Notes under the pieces: generated by a model
The model's input: the letters and a program-made list of their open reading frames with translations, nothing else
Told to the model about the DNA's origin: nothing
The model's database searches: none
Assembly (NCBI RefSeq): GCF_008119665.1
Contig: NZ_CP043046.1
Span: 4,588,001-4,652,000, forward strand
Origin: Pigmentiphaga aceris
Lineage (GTDB): Bacteria; Pseudomonadota; Gammaproteobacteria; Burkholderiales; Burkholderiaceae_B
Length of the DNA: 64,000 bases
Direction: 5' to 3'
Translations under genes and position numbers: made by a program
Shown here: piece after piece, positions 33,390 to 42,747 of the stretch
How the letters are laid out: each line of letters starts with the position of its first letter
Numbering within the stretch: the first letter of the stretch is position 1

Positions 33390-34265
33390 TCACTGCGACT
33401 GCATTGGGTCGACAGGTAACAGCGGCGGGCTGGGTCGGGGAACATCCAGCACCGAACTGAAAAGCTGCTGCGTGTAGGCATGCGTCGGGTTAGCGAAGAC
33501 CGTCGCCGTAGCACCAGCCTCGACCACTTGCCCGTTACGCATCACCAGCACACGATCGGACATATGCCCGACCACCGCCAGGTTGTGGCTGATCAGAATC
33601 AGCGCCAGATTCAGATCCTTGCGTAGCGCCAGCAGCAGATTCAATATCTGCGCTTGCACCGATACATCCAGTGCCGACGTCGGCTCGTCGCAGATGATCA
33701 GACGCGGTTTGACGGCCAGGGCGCGTGCGATCGCCACGCGCTGGCGCTGTCCGCCTGACAGCGCGTGCGGATAGGAACGCAACACGCGTGCAGGCAGACC
33801 CACTTGTTCAAGCAGGCGCACGATGGCGGCTTGGCGGGTGCTGGCGTCCAGCGCGGTGTTGTGCAAGCGCAGGGGAAGGTCCAGCAATTGTGCAACGGTG
33901 TAAGCCGGATTCAGTGACCCGTAGGGGTCTTGGAATACCGGTTGAACAATGCTTGCAATCCGCTTGCGATCCAGGTTTGCAATGGGCTGCCCCAGCAGCG
34001 ACACGCTACCTGCGCTGGGTCGATCCAGGCCCAGTAGAAGCCGGGCAAGCGTGCTTTTCCCCGACCCCGATTCGCCCACGATGCCGACAATCTCCCCTGG
34101 CCCGATCGACAGCGACACCTTGTCCAGCGCCGTGAACGGCGTGGCCGCGCGCGGCAGTATGCGGCGGACGGTGTAGTGTCTGGTCAGGTTGATGGCGTCC
34201 AGAATGCGCGCAGAAACCTGTGTGTTGGCGGCATGGTCATCCTGGGTGAAAACCTGTGTGTTCAT
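33390..34265 (-). CDS. ABC transporter ATP-binding protein, DppF/OppF type
   Basis: A 291-residue ATPase. Walker A GESGSGKSTLARLLLGL, signature ALSGGQRQRVAIARAL, Walker B LIICDEPTSALDVSVQ, and the switch His in LILISHNLAV. The N-terminal 40 residues are variable and the start at ATG 34265 ([10 protein letters not shown]) overlaps the previous gene stop by four bases. It is the last gene of a five-gene leftward transporter operon. The C-terminal extension that holds the oligopeptide-type finger in some OppF is short here. Confidence 0.93.
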   Translation of the reverse strand: MNTQVFTQDDHAANTQVSARILDAINLTRHYTVRRILPRAATPFTALDKVSLSIGPGEIVGIVGESGSGKSTLARLLLGLDRPSAGSVSLLGQPIANLDRKRIASIVQPVFQDPYGSLNPAYTVAQLLDLPLRLHNTALDASTRQAAIVRLLEQVGLPARVLRSYPHALSGGQRQRVAIARALAVKPRLIICDEPTSALDVSVQAQILNLLLALRKDLNLALILISHNLAVVGHMSDRVLVMRNGQVVEAGATATVFANPTHAYTQQLFSSVLDVPRPSPPLLPVDPMQSQ

Positions 34266-35269
34266 ACGCGCGCCTCGAACGGGGCATAACAGCGTCGTGT
34301 GTGTGCCGCGCCAATGGCGATCAGGTCTGGCGGCACGTTGTTGCACACGGGTGCGGCATGCGCACATCGGGGTGCGAATGCGCATTGCGTGGGCGGCTCA
34401 AGCAGCGCTGGGACCACGCCAGGGATGACTGCCAGTGGCTGTCCGGGGGCACGGGAGCCCCCCATGGGCAGACAGTCCAGCAGCCCTTGCGTGTACGGAT
34501 GGCCGGCGTGCCGAAGCACGGTATCGGTTCGACCGGACTCCACAATCTGTCCCGCATACATGACAGACACGCGATCGGTGTAGTGGGCGACCAGGCCCAG
34601 GTCGTGGGTGATCAGCAGAATGGCCAGACCCATTTCCTGTTGCAGTGTTTTCAGCAGATCGAGAATCTGCTTTTGCACGGTGACGTCCAAGGCTGTGGTC
34701 GGCTCGTCAGCAACGATCAGATCGGGCCCGCACATCAGTGCCATGGCGATCAGCACACGCTGGCGCATGCCACCGGACAACTCGTGCGGATACTGTTCAA
34801 GCCGGCGCGCAGCATCGCCAATGCCGACTTTTTCCAGCAGATGCAGCGCGCATGCCTGAGCCTGCGCTCGCTCGCCGCGCCGATGGCTGAGATAGACCGC
34901 ACGCAGCTGAGCACCGATAGTAAAAGTAGGATTGAGCGCAGTCATGGGTTCCTGAAACACCATGGAAATGCGGTCGCCACGCAAGCGGTTGATCGCCCGA
35001 TCACCGACCGACAGCAGGTCATGGCCATCGAAAGCCATGCGGTCGGCGCGAACCTTTGCGCCGTGCGGCAGCAGCTTGAGCAGGCTCAGCGCGGTCAAGG
35101 ACTTGCCACAGCCGCTCTCACCGACCAACCCGAGTGTTTCACCTTTATCGATGCGCAGGTCGATGCCGCGTACCGCATGCAACAGCCCTGCACGTGTGGG
35201 CAAGGTGATGTGCAGATTCCGCACGTCGAGCGTGGCCTGCGTCGCGTTGCTGATATCAATCGTACTCAT
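34262..35269 (-). CDS. ABC transporter ATP-binding protein, DppD/OppD type
   Basis: A 335-residue ATPase. Walker [18 protein letters not shown], signature [16 protein letters not shown], Walker [17 protein letters not shown]. The C-terminal oligopeptide/dipeptide extension has the Cys-rich pattern [19 protein letters not shown], typical of DppD proteins that carry an iron-sulfur cluster or zinc site. It overlaps the upstream permease gene by four bases and the downstream ATPase gene by four bases. Confidence 0.94.
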   Translation of the reverse strand: MSTIDISNATQATLDVRNLHITLPTRAGLLHAVRGIDLRIDKGETLGLVGESGCGKSLTALSLLKLLPHGAKVRADRMAFDGHDLLSVGDRAINRLRGDRISMVFQEPMTALNPTFTIGAQLRAVYLSHRRGERAQAQACALHLLEKVGIGDAARRLEQYPHELSGGMRQRVLIAMALMCGPDLIVADEPTTALDVTVQKQILDLLKTLQQEMGLAILLITHDLGLVAHYTDRVSVMYAGQIVESGRTDTVLRHAGHPYTQGLLDCLPMGGSRAPGQPLAVIPGVVPALLEPPTQCAFAPRCAHAAPVCNNVPPDLIAIGAAHTRRCYAPFEARV

Positions 35270-36084
35270 GTCTGCCGCCGCGTCCGCAGTCCATCACCCA
35301 CCAGGTTGATACCAAGCACCAGCAGTGCAAGCGCAGCCCCCGGCAACGCAATCAACCAGGGGCTGAAGAACATGAATGATTTGGCCTCTGACAGCATCAA
35401 GCCCCAGGACGGAAACGGGGCCGGTACACCCAGGCCCAGGAACGACAAGGCGGCTTCCACCAGAATGGCGTGGGCCATTTCCACCGATGCAATGACCAAG
35501 AGCGGTCCCCGCACGTTGGGCAGAATTTCCTTGATGAGAATGTGCAGATTCGAGCAACCCAGCGCACGCGCAGCGGTGACGTAGTCGGCCTGTCGCAGTT
35601 GCAGCGCAGCGCTGCGTGCCACCACGGCAAAGTGATCCCACAGCAGCAAGCCCAACACCAGAATCACGGTCGTCAGCGAGTTGCCCGTGACCGACACGAT
35701 GGCAAGCGCGGCCAGCACGATGGGCATGCTGATGCGCGTGTTGATCAGGAAACTGATGACGGCATCGGTGACGCCACCGAAGTAGCCCGCAAGCAGGCCA
35801 AGGGTGATGCCGATGAAACCGGACACCAGCACGACTGCCACGCCGATGCCCAGCGAAATGCGTGCACCGTAGACCAGTCTGGCAAGGTAGTCACGACCAA
35901 GCTGATCGGTGCCAAGCACATGCGCAGACAGCGTCTTGTCATGCCAGAACGGCTGCGACAGGCGCTGACCAAGTGACTGCGTGAACGGATCATTGGGCAG
36001 CACCAACGGGCCGAGCACCGCAATGATGGCCAGCACGATGATGATGGCGATGCCAAGCTTGAAGCCCCAGCGTTTGGACATCAT
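35266..36084 (-). CDS. ABC transporter permease, DppC type
   Basis: A 272-residue inner-membrane permease. LSAHVLGTDQLGRDYLARLV is the DppC/OppC landmark; the EAA loop is QADYVTAARALGCSNLHILI, then KEILPNV. SFLGLGVPAPFPSWGLMLSE near the end is conserved. It overlaps both neighbouring genes of the operon by four bases, so the operon is tightly coupled. Confidence 0.93.
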   Translation of the reverse strand: MMSKRWGFKLGIAIIIVLAIIAVLGPLVLPNDPFTQSLGQRLSQPFWHDKTLSAHVLGTDQLGRDYLARLVYGARISLGIGVAVVLVSGFIGITLGLLAGYFGGVTDAVISFLINTRISMPIVLAALAIVSVTGNSLTTVILVLGLLLWDHFAVVARSAALQLRQADYVTAARALGCSNLHILIKEILPNVRGPLLVIASVEMAHAILVEAALSFLGLGVPAPFPSWGLMLSEAKSFMFFSPWLIALPGAALALLVLGINLVGDGLRTRRQT

Positions 36085-37004
36085 GAGGCGGCCCGTTTCA
36101 TTCGGGGGTCGAGCAAGGTGTTGATCACATCACTAAGGAAGGTCAGCACGATGTAGGTCAGCGAGATCATCAGCACAACCGCCTGGATCACGGGCATGTC
36201 AGAACGGATCATCGACTGCCAGGCCAGATAACCAATGCCGTGTATGGCAAAGATGGATTCGATCACAATGGATCCGCCCAACATGAAGCCGAACTGCACG
36301 GCTCCCAAGGACACCACCGGCAGCAGTGCATTGCGCAGCGCACTGACGAACAAAATCTTGAAGGTGGGCAAGCCCATTGCCCGTGCGGTGCGGATGTAGT
36401 CCGACTCCAGTGCGTCGATCATGCCGCTGCGCGTCAGGCGGGTCAGTGCGGGCAAGGCGTACAGGCTAAGAGCTACCGTGGGCAGCACAAGGTGCGCCGC
36501 GGAACTGCTGCCGGAAATCGGCAGCCAACGTAGTTGCACGCCAAAAAAAATGATCAGCACCAAAGCGGCCCAAAAACTTGGTACGGCCTGCACCACCACG
36601 ACAATCAGCGACACAATGCGGTCGGCCCAGCCTCCCCGCCTGGCGGCAGCCAGCACGCCAGCCGGCACCGCGATCAGCAAGGCCAGCAAGATGGCGGTGA
36701 AGGCCAGCATGGCGGTAACGCCGACGCGATCCGTCAACATCTTGCTGACGGGTTCACCCGTCAGTTGCGAGGTTCCCAGGTCGCCCTGCACCAGCCGCGC
36801 GAGATACGCGGCGTAGCGCTCGGGCAAGGGGCGGTCCAGCCCGTAGCGGATGCGCAGGGCTTGCAGATCGGCTTCGGTGGCACTGTCACCGGCAAGCGCC
36901 AGCGCAGGATCGACCGCCACGTTGGACAAGGTGAAACACAGCAACGACACGGTGATCGCGACCATGAGCGCCAGGCCCATGCGTCGCAAAAGCAAAGAGA
37001 GCAT
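36081..37004 (-). CDS. ABC transporter permease, DppB type
   Basis: A 307-residue permease. The N-terminal helix (MGLALMVAITVSLLCFTLSN) precedes a periplasmic loop (LQALRIRYGLDRPLPERYAA). The EAA loop is SDYIRTARAMGLPTFKILFV, with SALRNALLPVVSLGA. It lies seven bases after the binding-protein gene stop (37012) and overlaps the DppC-type gene by four bases. Confidence 0.93.
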   Translation of the reverse strand: MLSLLLRRMGLALMVAITVSLLCFTLSNVAVDPALALAGDSATEADLQALRIRYGLDRPLPERYAAYLARLVQGDLGTSQLTGEPVSKMLTDRVGVTAMLAFTAILLALLIAVPAGVLAAARRGGWADRIVSLIVVVVQAVPSFWAALVLIIFFGVQLRWLPISGSSSAAHLVLPTVALSLYALPALTRLTRSGMIDALESDYIRTARAMGLPTFKILFVSALRNALLPVVSLGAVQFGFMLGGSIVIESIFAIHGIGYLAWQSMIRSDMPVIQAVVLMISLTYIVLTFLSDVINTLLDPRMKRAAS

Positions 37005-37011
37005 TCAAGTA

Positions 37012-38535
37012 CTACTTTGCTGCCCAGCCCAGCTGGTAGTAGCGCGGGATGCCATCGGGCGATGGCACGTATTGAAGTCGCTTGTCGCTGACGTAACCCA
37101 CCACAATGGTGTGCATGGGCACGAAGTAGGCACGTTCGGAGGCCAGCTTGATCGCGCGGCCATAGGCGGCTTTGCGGGCGGCCGGGTCGATGGCATTGTC
37201 GGCGAGCTTCACGATGTCACGAATCTCTGCGTCGTAAAAGCCGTCTTGCGGACTGAAGTTGAAGAAGGCGCTGAGCGACGCCGAGGTGTCGAACATCGAG
37301 GACGATCCCCAGTCGCCATACCAGAGGTCCAGCTTGCCTTCGCGCCATTTGCTGAAGCTGGCGCGCGATTGCAGCATTTCCAGGTTGGCGTCGATGCCCA
37401 CCGCCGCCAGATAGGCTTTGACGGCCTCGGCACGCGGCTTGTCGCGGAACGAAGAAAGACTGACCTTGAATCCCTTGGGATAACCAGCCTGGGCAAGCAG
37501 TTCGCGGGCTTTTGCCGGGTTGTAGTCGTAGGTCACGGCAGCGGCTTCATCGCAGCCAAACTGCAGCGGATGGCACAGCGTCGTCAACAGGCGACCTTCC
37601 CCGCCCAGCAAGGTGTCGACGATTTTCTTGCGGTCGATGGCGTGGTTGATGGCCTGCCTGACCTTCACGTCTTTCAGCGGACTGCTTTCCCCGCTGGCAC
37701 GGCCACGTGCATCCAGCAAAATCGTAGCGATGGTCAGCGTCGAACCAAACTGGGATTTCAGATTCGGGACTGCTTGCAGCTGATTGATTTGATCGGCCGA
37801 TACATTCCAGGTCCAGTCGACGCCACCGCCCATCAATTCGGCAATACGCGTGGACTCATCGGGAATCACGCGAACGGTGATGCGATCCAGTTTGGCATTT
37901 CCCTTGGCACCACCAAAATACGCCTTATTCTTTTCGAGAATATATTCATTCCCGCGTGCGGAAGCCAGTTTGAAAGGACCGGTCCCAATAGGCTGCTTGC
38001 CAAAAGCGGGCTGGCCGACTTTCTCGAAATATGCTTTGGGGAAAATCGACAGCGAACCCGAGATGAATTCAAGCGCAGCGGGGAATGCCGCCTTGGAAAC
38101 GATGCGAACTTTATGGCTGTCCACCTTTTCCACCCGCTCGATCCAGTCTAGCCAGCTGGTGGAACGCGCGCCGGAATCAGGGCGGGCGTAATGGGTCAGG
38201 GTGAAGACCACGTCGTCGGCCGTGAAGGCGTCGCCGTTGTGGAAGGTCACGCCCTGGCGCAGGTCGAATTCCCAGGTCTTGTCGTTGATACGCCGCCACG
38301 CCGTGGCCAAGGATGCGGTGTATTCGCCGCTGGCCAGATCACGTTCGATCAAGGTGTCGAATATCTGTTTCGACGCAACGATACCTTCGCGCGCGGTGCT
38401 CAGATATGCGTCGAAACTGGGCATTTCTTCGGTTAAGGCGATGACCGCAGTGTTGTCTTGCGGGCCTGCGTACGCAGCCGCCGATAAGCCTAATGTGGCA
38501 ACCAGTGCGCACTGCAATAGGGTTTTGTTGAACAT
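37012..38535 (-). CDS. ABC transporter substrate-binding protein, dipeptide/oligopeptide family 5
   Basis: A 507-residue periplasmic binding protein with signal peptide 1-23 (LLQCALVATLGLSAAAYAG). Family 5 landmarks include EFDLRQGVTFHNGDAFTADD, FGKQPIGTGPFKLASARGNE and ARELLAQAGYPKGFKVSLSS. It heads the five-gene leftward transporter operon (binding protein, two permeases, two ATPases), which is separate from the GntR-linked transporter: the protein is only a distant relative of the one at 26745 and no 14-base motif was found before it. It is divergent from the M20 amidohydrolase gene (38755), 219 bases away, so a shared substrate is likely. Confidence 0.92.
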   Translation of the reverse strand: MFNKTLLQCALVATLGLSAAAYAGPQDNTAVIALTEEMPSFDAYLSTAREGIVASKQIFDTLIERDLASGEYTASLATAWRRINDKTWEFDLRQGVTFHNGDAFTADDVVFTLTHYARPDSGARSTSWLDWIERVEKVDSHKVRIVSKAAFPAALEFISGSLSIFPKAYFEKVGQPAFGKQPIGTGPFKLASARGNEYILEKNKAYFGGAKGNAKLDRITVRVIPDESTRIAELMGGGVDWTWNVSADQINQLQAVPNLKSQFGSTLTIATILLDARGRASGESSPLKDVKVRQAINHAIDRKKIVDTLLGGEGRLLTTLCHPLQFGCDEAAAVTYDYNPAKARELLAQAGYPKGFKVSLSSFRDKPRAEAVKAYLAAVGIDANLEMLQSRASFSKWREGKLDLWYGDWGSSSMFDTSASLSAFFNFSPQDGFYDAEIRDIVKLADNAIDPAARKAAYGRAIKLASERAYFVPMHTIVVGYVSDKRLQYVPSPDGIPRYYQLGWAAK

Positions 38536-38754
38536 GAGAATATCGGTGGCCGGGCGATTGAAGACGGCAGATAGTAGAACAACAGGTTATGAAAGAGCGC
38601 GTTATGTTTAGCCGATTTAGCTATGTCCATATTCCAAAATAATAATCATGTGGCGAACCTTTGTTTGCCATAATCGCGCCTCGTTTTTTGCGCCGTGGTT
38701 CATCTGGTCAGCCACTGAATCCCAGGTGCGCGCACCCTGTCCAGGAACTCAGAA

Positions 38755-39924
38755 ATGTCAGCTGTTGAATTCGCGCTCGATGATGCCGTTACCGAAGCGG
38801 GGGTATGGCGCCGTCATTTTCACGCCACACCGGAACTGCGTTACGAAGAGCATGCAACGGCTGCGTTTATCGCCGACAAGCTGCGCGCCTTCGGCTTCGA
38901 TCGGGTTGAAACCGGCATCGGTAAAACCGGGGTGGTGGGCCTGCTGAAAGGCAAGCGCAGCGGCCCCGGTCGCAATGTGGGTCTGCGCGCAGACATGGAT
39001 GCCTTGCCGATTCTGGAAGCCAACGAGGTCGCGCACAAATCCACCAACATTGGCGTGATGCACGCCTGTGGGCACGACGGCCACAGCGCAAGCCTGCTTG
39101 CCGCAGCGCGCTATCTGTCGGTATCGCGCGATTTCGCTGGCAGTGCGGTGTTCATCTTCCAGCCTGCGGAAGAAGGCGGTGCCGGCGGCAAGGCCATGAT
39201 CGAAGATGGCTTGTTCGATCGCTTCGAAGTGGACGAGGTCTATGGCTTGCACAACATGCCCAACCTTGCGCTGGGCAAGTTCTCGACCACAGTCGGCCCC
39301 GTCACCTCGGCGTCGGACCGTTTTGCGATCGAGATCGAAGGACGTGGCAGCCATGCGTCGCGTCCGCAGGAAGGCATCGATACGGTGATCGTGGGCACCC
39401 AGATCGTCAACGCCTTGCAGACCATCGTGTCGCGCAACGTGCACCCGCATGAAAGCGCGGTGGTGTCGGTCACGATGTTCCAGGCCGGCCAGACCGACAA
39501 CGTGATCCCGCAGACAGCACTGTTGCGCGGTACGGTCAGGACCTTCAATCCCGCAGTTCAAGACCTCGTCGAACGGCGTCTGAAAGAGGTGGTAACAGGT
39601 GTGGCGGGCCTGTTCGGCGCGCAGGCCACGGTCACCTACCTGCGTGACTACCCCGTCACCTTCAATCACGCGGAAAGCACGGCGCACGCGGTACGTATTG
39701 CTCAGGGCTTGGTGGGTGCGGCGTCCGTCGAAGCGGCCATGAAACCTGTCATGGGCGGCGAGGATTTCTCGTTCATGCTGCAAAAGAAGCCGGGTGCGTT
39801 CGTCTTCTTCGGCAACGGCCCGTCGTCCGGCCTGCACACGCCTACCTATGATTTCAACGATCAGGCAATTGCGTCGGCTGCCGCATTCTGGGTGCGCCTG
39901 GTTCAAGACCGCACTGCCGCATGA
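38755..39924 (+). CDS. M20-family metallo-amidohydrolase (hippurate hydrolase-like)
   Basis: A 389-residue amidohydrolase that removes an N-acyl group from an amino acid or similar amide. Metal ligands: HACGHDGH (His103, Cys105, His107), then the EE pair in FQPAEEGGAGG, plus GLHNMPNLALGKF and the late MGGEDFSFMLQKKPGAF. ATG 38755 has AGGA upstream. It overlaps the following molybdopterin oxidoreductase gene by four bases (ATGA), an unusual pair. It is divergent from the second dipeptide transporter, so the substrate may come through it. Confidence 0.93.
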   Translation: MSAVEFALDDAVTEAGVWRRHFHATPELRYEEHATAAFIADKLRAFGFDRVETGIGKTGVVGLLKGKRSGPGRNVGLRADMDALPILEANEVAHKSTNIGVMHACGHDGHSASLLAAARYLSVSRDFAGSAVFIFQPAEEGGAGGKAMIEDGLFDRFEVDEVYGLHNMPNLALGKFSTTVGPVTSASDRFAIEIEGRGSHASRPQEGIDTVIVGTQIVNALQTIVSRNVHPHESAVVSVTMFQAGQTDNVIPQTALLRGTVRTFNPAVQDLVERRLKEVVTGVAGLFGAQATVTYLRDYPVTFNHAESTAHAVRIAQGLVGAASVEAAMKPVMGGEDFSFMLQKKPGAFVFFGNGPSSGLHTPTYDFNDQAIASAAAFWVRLVQDRTAA

Positions 39925-42254
39925 GCCTGACCCGGCATCCATCATTGGCGCATTGGGGGGCTTTCACGGCGGTTGTCGAGTCTGGCCGCCTGATCAATTG
40001 CGAGCCTTTTGACGCGGACGCATCCCCATCCCCGATGCTGGGGTCGATTGCCGAAATGGTGCACTCGCCGCTGCGGGTGAAGCGTCCGTCGGTGCGTCGC
40101 GGCTGGTTGATCGAGAACAGCGGGGAAAAAGGCGATGGTAAGCACAATCACAACCGCAACCGTGAAGGCGACGAGTATGTGGAAGTATCCTGGGACCACG
40201 CGCTGGATCTGGTTGCCGGCGAACTAACCCGCGTGCGCCGTGACCACGGGCCTGGCGGAATATTCGGCGGATCTTATGGCTGGTCGTCAGCCGGGCGCGT
40301 GCATCACGCCCGCAGCCTGATCCGCAGGTTCCTGTTCCAAGGCGGCGGGTGCGTCGATCAGGTCGGCAACTACAGCTGGGGCGCTGCACAGTTCCTGCTG
40401 CCCCACGTCATCGGCACGACAAGCCCGGTAAGCGGGGATGTGACCGATTGGGCCAGCGTGCTTGGTCACACTCGCCTGATCATCGCCTTTGGCGGCATGC
40501 CTTTGAAGAATGCTCAGGTCACCTCGGGTGGCGCGGGGCTGCACAACCTGCCCGGCTGGCTGGCAAAGGCCCAGCAGGCCGGTATCGCACTCGTGGTGGT
40601 CAGCCCCACACGCGCAGATATTCCCGAGGGCGTTGACGCGCTGTGGGTACCCATCCGGCCCAACACCGACACCGCGCTGATGCTGGGCATGGCCCACACC
40701 TTGTTGTCGGAAGGACGGCATGACGCGGCATTTGTGCAGAGCCATTGCGCAGGCTTTCCAGAATGGGCCGATTATCTGCAAGGCAGACACGACGGGCAGG
40801 TCAAAGATGCGCAGTGGGCCGCTTCTATCACCGGCATCGCACCCGACACCATCGTGTCCTTGGCCCGCCGCCTGGTTGCCCAGCGCAGCCTGCTGACAGC
40901 AGCATGGGCGCTGCAACGCGCCGAACATGGCGAACAACCGTATTGGGCCGTCATTGCGCTGGCTGCGTTGGTGGGGCAGATCGGCCTGCCGGGTGGCGGT
41001 TTCGCCTTCGGTCATGCCTCGCTCAACAATATCGGCCAACCTCGTCGCCCCCTGCCCGGCCCCGAAGTTCCGGTGCCTGCCAACCCGGCCAAGCTGGCCA
41101 TTCCCGTGGCCCGCATCACCGACATGCTTCTGGCCCCTGGCGCACCGTATGCGTTCAATGGTGCCGAGTATCACTACCCGGACATCAAGCTGATCTACTG
41201 GGCGGGGGGCAATCCGTTCCATCATCATCAAGACCAGAACCGTTTGCGGCAGGCCTGGCAAAAGCCCGAGACCATCATCGTGCACGAGTCGTGGTGGACA
41301 CCGCTTGCACGCCGCGCCGACATCGTGCTGCCCGCCACCACCTCACTTGAACGCTGTGACGTGGGTGGCTCGACTCGTGACCCTTACGTTTTTGCCATGC
41401 ATCGTGCACTGGAACCGCAGGGCGAGGCACGCAACGATTTTGATATCTTCGCCGCCCTGGCACGCCGTGCCGGATTTGAAGACACCTTCACCGCCGGGCG
41501 CGACGAAATGGCGTGGTGCCGTCATGTGTATGAGGGCATGCGCGCCGGGTGCGCCGACAAGGGCGTGAAGCTGCCCGAGTTCGACGCCTTCTGGGCACAC
41601 GGGCACGCCGAGCTGCCGCCACCCGAATCCGACTACGTGCTGTTCGACGCGTTTCGACGCGACCCCATCGCTCATCCGCTGAAGACGCCTTCGGGGCGGA
41701 TCGAACTGCACTCAAAGGTCATTGCAGGCTTCCGCTACGACGACTGCCCCGGCCACCCCGCGTGGTTGCCGCCCCGCGAATGGCTGGGTGCCAAGCTAGC
41801 CAACAAATGGCCGCTGCACCTGCTGAGCAATCAGCCCAAGCACCGACTGCATAGCCAGATGGACCCGACGGTCTTGTCGCGTGAAGGCAAGATCAATGGC
41901 CGTGAGCCGATTGCGATCCACCCCGATGACGCCGCGAAACGTGGCATTGCAGACGGCGATCTGGTGCGTGTGCATAACGATCGCGGCGCATGCCTGGCCG
42001 GTGCCCGACTTGATGCAGGCCTGCTGCCCGGCGTGGTGATCATGGCCACCGGCGCATGGTCCGACCCAGACGGCAGCCTGGATCGCCACGGCAATCCCAA
42101 CGCGTTGACTGCCGACATCGGCACGTCGCGCCTGGCCCAAGGGCCGAGTGCTCAATCGGCCTTGGTAGATGTCGAGCCGTACACTCAGCCCGCACCCACG
42201 ATGCGCGCCTGGGATCTGCCCGATGTGCACCCAGCCGACCCGACCCATATTTGA
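39921..42254 (+). CDS. Molybdopterin-dependent oxidoreductase, BisC/TorZ/DmsA type
   Basis: A 777-residue DMSO-reductase family enzyme that reduces S- or N-oxides. It has no N-terminal iron-sulfur cysteine motif and no twin-arginine signal, so it is cytoplasmic and single-cofactor, like biotin sulfoxide reductase (BisC). Landmarks: the Ser metal-ligand region SYGWSSAGRVHHARSLIRRF, GGMPLKNAQVTSGGAG, VHESWWTPLARRADIVLPAT, and the C-terminal dinucleotide-binding domain (LLSNQPKHRLHSQMDP; NGREPIAIHPDDAAKRGIAD). BisC relatives reduce biotin sulfoxide and free methionine-S-sulfoxide. It is translationally coupled to the M20 amidohydrolase gene, suggesting a pathway for an N-acylated S- or N-oxide. 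Confidence 0.9.
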   Translation: MSLTRHPSLAHWGAFTAVVESGRLINCEPFDADASPSPMLGSIAEMVHSPLRVKRPSVRRGWLIENSGEKGDGKHNHNRNREGDEYVEVSWDHALDLVAGELTRVRRDHGPGGIFGGSYGWSSAGRVHHARSLIRRFLFQGGGCVDQVGNYSWGAAQFLLPHVIGTTSPVSGDVTDWASVLGHTRLIIAFGGMPLKNAQVTSGGAGLHNLPGWLAKAQQAGIALVVVSPTRADIPEGVDALWVPIRPNTDTALMLGMAHTLLSEGRHDAAFVQSHCAGFPEWADYLQGRHDGQVKDAQWAASITGIAPDTIVSLARRLVAQRSLLTAAWALQRAEHGEQPYWAVIALAALVGQIGLPGGGFAFGHASLNNIGQPRRPLPGPEVPVPANPAKLAIPVARITDMLLAPGAPYAFNGAEYHYPDIKLIYWAGGNPFHHHQDQNRLRQAWQKPETIIVHESWWTPLARRADIVLPATTSLERCDVGGSTRDPYVFAMHRALEPQGEARNDFDIFAALARRAGFEDTFTAGRDEMAWCRHVYEGMRAGCADKGVKLPEFDAFWAHGHAELPPPESDYVLFDAFRRDPIAHPLKTPSGRIELHSKVIAGFRYDDCPGHPAWLPPREWLGAKLANKWPLHLLSNQPKHRLHSQMDPTVLSREGKINGREPIAIHPDDAAKRGIADGDLVRVHNDRGACLAGARLDAGLLPGVVIMATGAWSDPDGSLDRHGNPNALTADIGTSRLAQGPSAQSALVDVEPYTQPAPTMRAWDLPDVHPADPTHI

Positions 42255-42271
42255 TTTTTCAGGAGAACACG

Positions 42272-42739
42272 ATGAGTGTCCAAGCATTGGCACCGGTAGA
42301 TGCCACTGACGTGCAACAAGTTCGAGATTGGTTCAAGGCCTTGTCCGACCAGGTTCAGGCGGTGGATTACGCAGCCGCCCGATATCTTTTCGCCGACGAT
42401 TTCGTGGCCTTCGGCACCTTCACCAATTTCGTGTCAGGCCAGGCACTTGCCGAAAAGAACCAGTGGCGCAACGTGTGGTCCACCATCGACGGTTTCACAT
42501 GGCGTCTGAATGACATTCACGCCTTCGTGTCGCCCGACCGCCTGTTTGCCGTGGGCCTGGCAGTATGGGATTCGACCGGCTACCACCCCGACGGCAAACC
42601 CTTTGATCGTCCGGGACGCGCAACCGTGTCGTTTGCACGTGAAACCGTGGGCGCGCCGTGGGTAGCCACCCACACCCACATGTCGCTGTTCCGGGACACG
42701 CCCAGCGTGTCCCACGGCAACAAGCCCGTAAAGAGCTAA
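42272..42739 (+). CDS. NTF2-like / SnoaL-fold protein
   Basis: A 155-residue protein with an NTF2-like cone fold. The N-terminal helix (VQQVRDWFKALSDQVQAVDY) is followed by the DFVAFGTFTNFVSGQALAEK turn and a curved sheet ending ETVGAPWVATHTHMSLFRDT. Members of this fold act as small-molecule isomerases, dehydratases or binding proteins. A strong AGGAG precedes ATG 42272, 17 bases past the bisC-like stop, so it is the third gene of that operon. Confidence 0.82.
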   Translation: MSVQALAPVDATDVQQVRDWFKALSDQVQAVDYAAARYLFADDFVAFGTFTNFVSGQALAEKNQWRNVWSTIDGFTWRLNDIHAFVSPDRLFAVGLAVWDSTGYHPDGKPFDRPGRATVSFARETVGAPWVATHTHMSLFRDTPSVSHGNKPVKS

Positions 42740-42747
42740 GACCGCGC

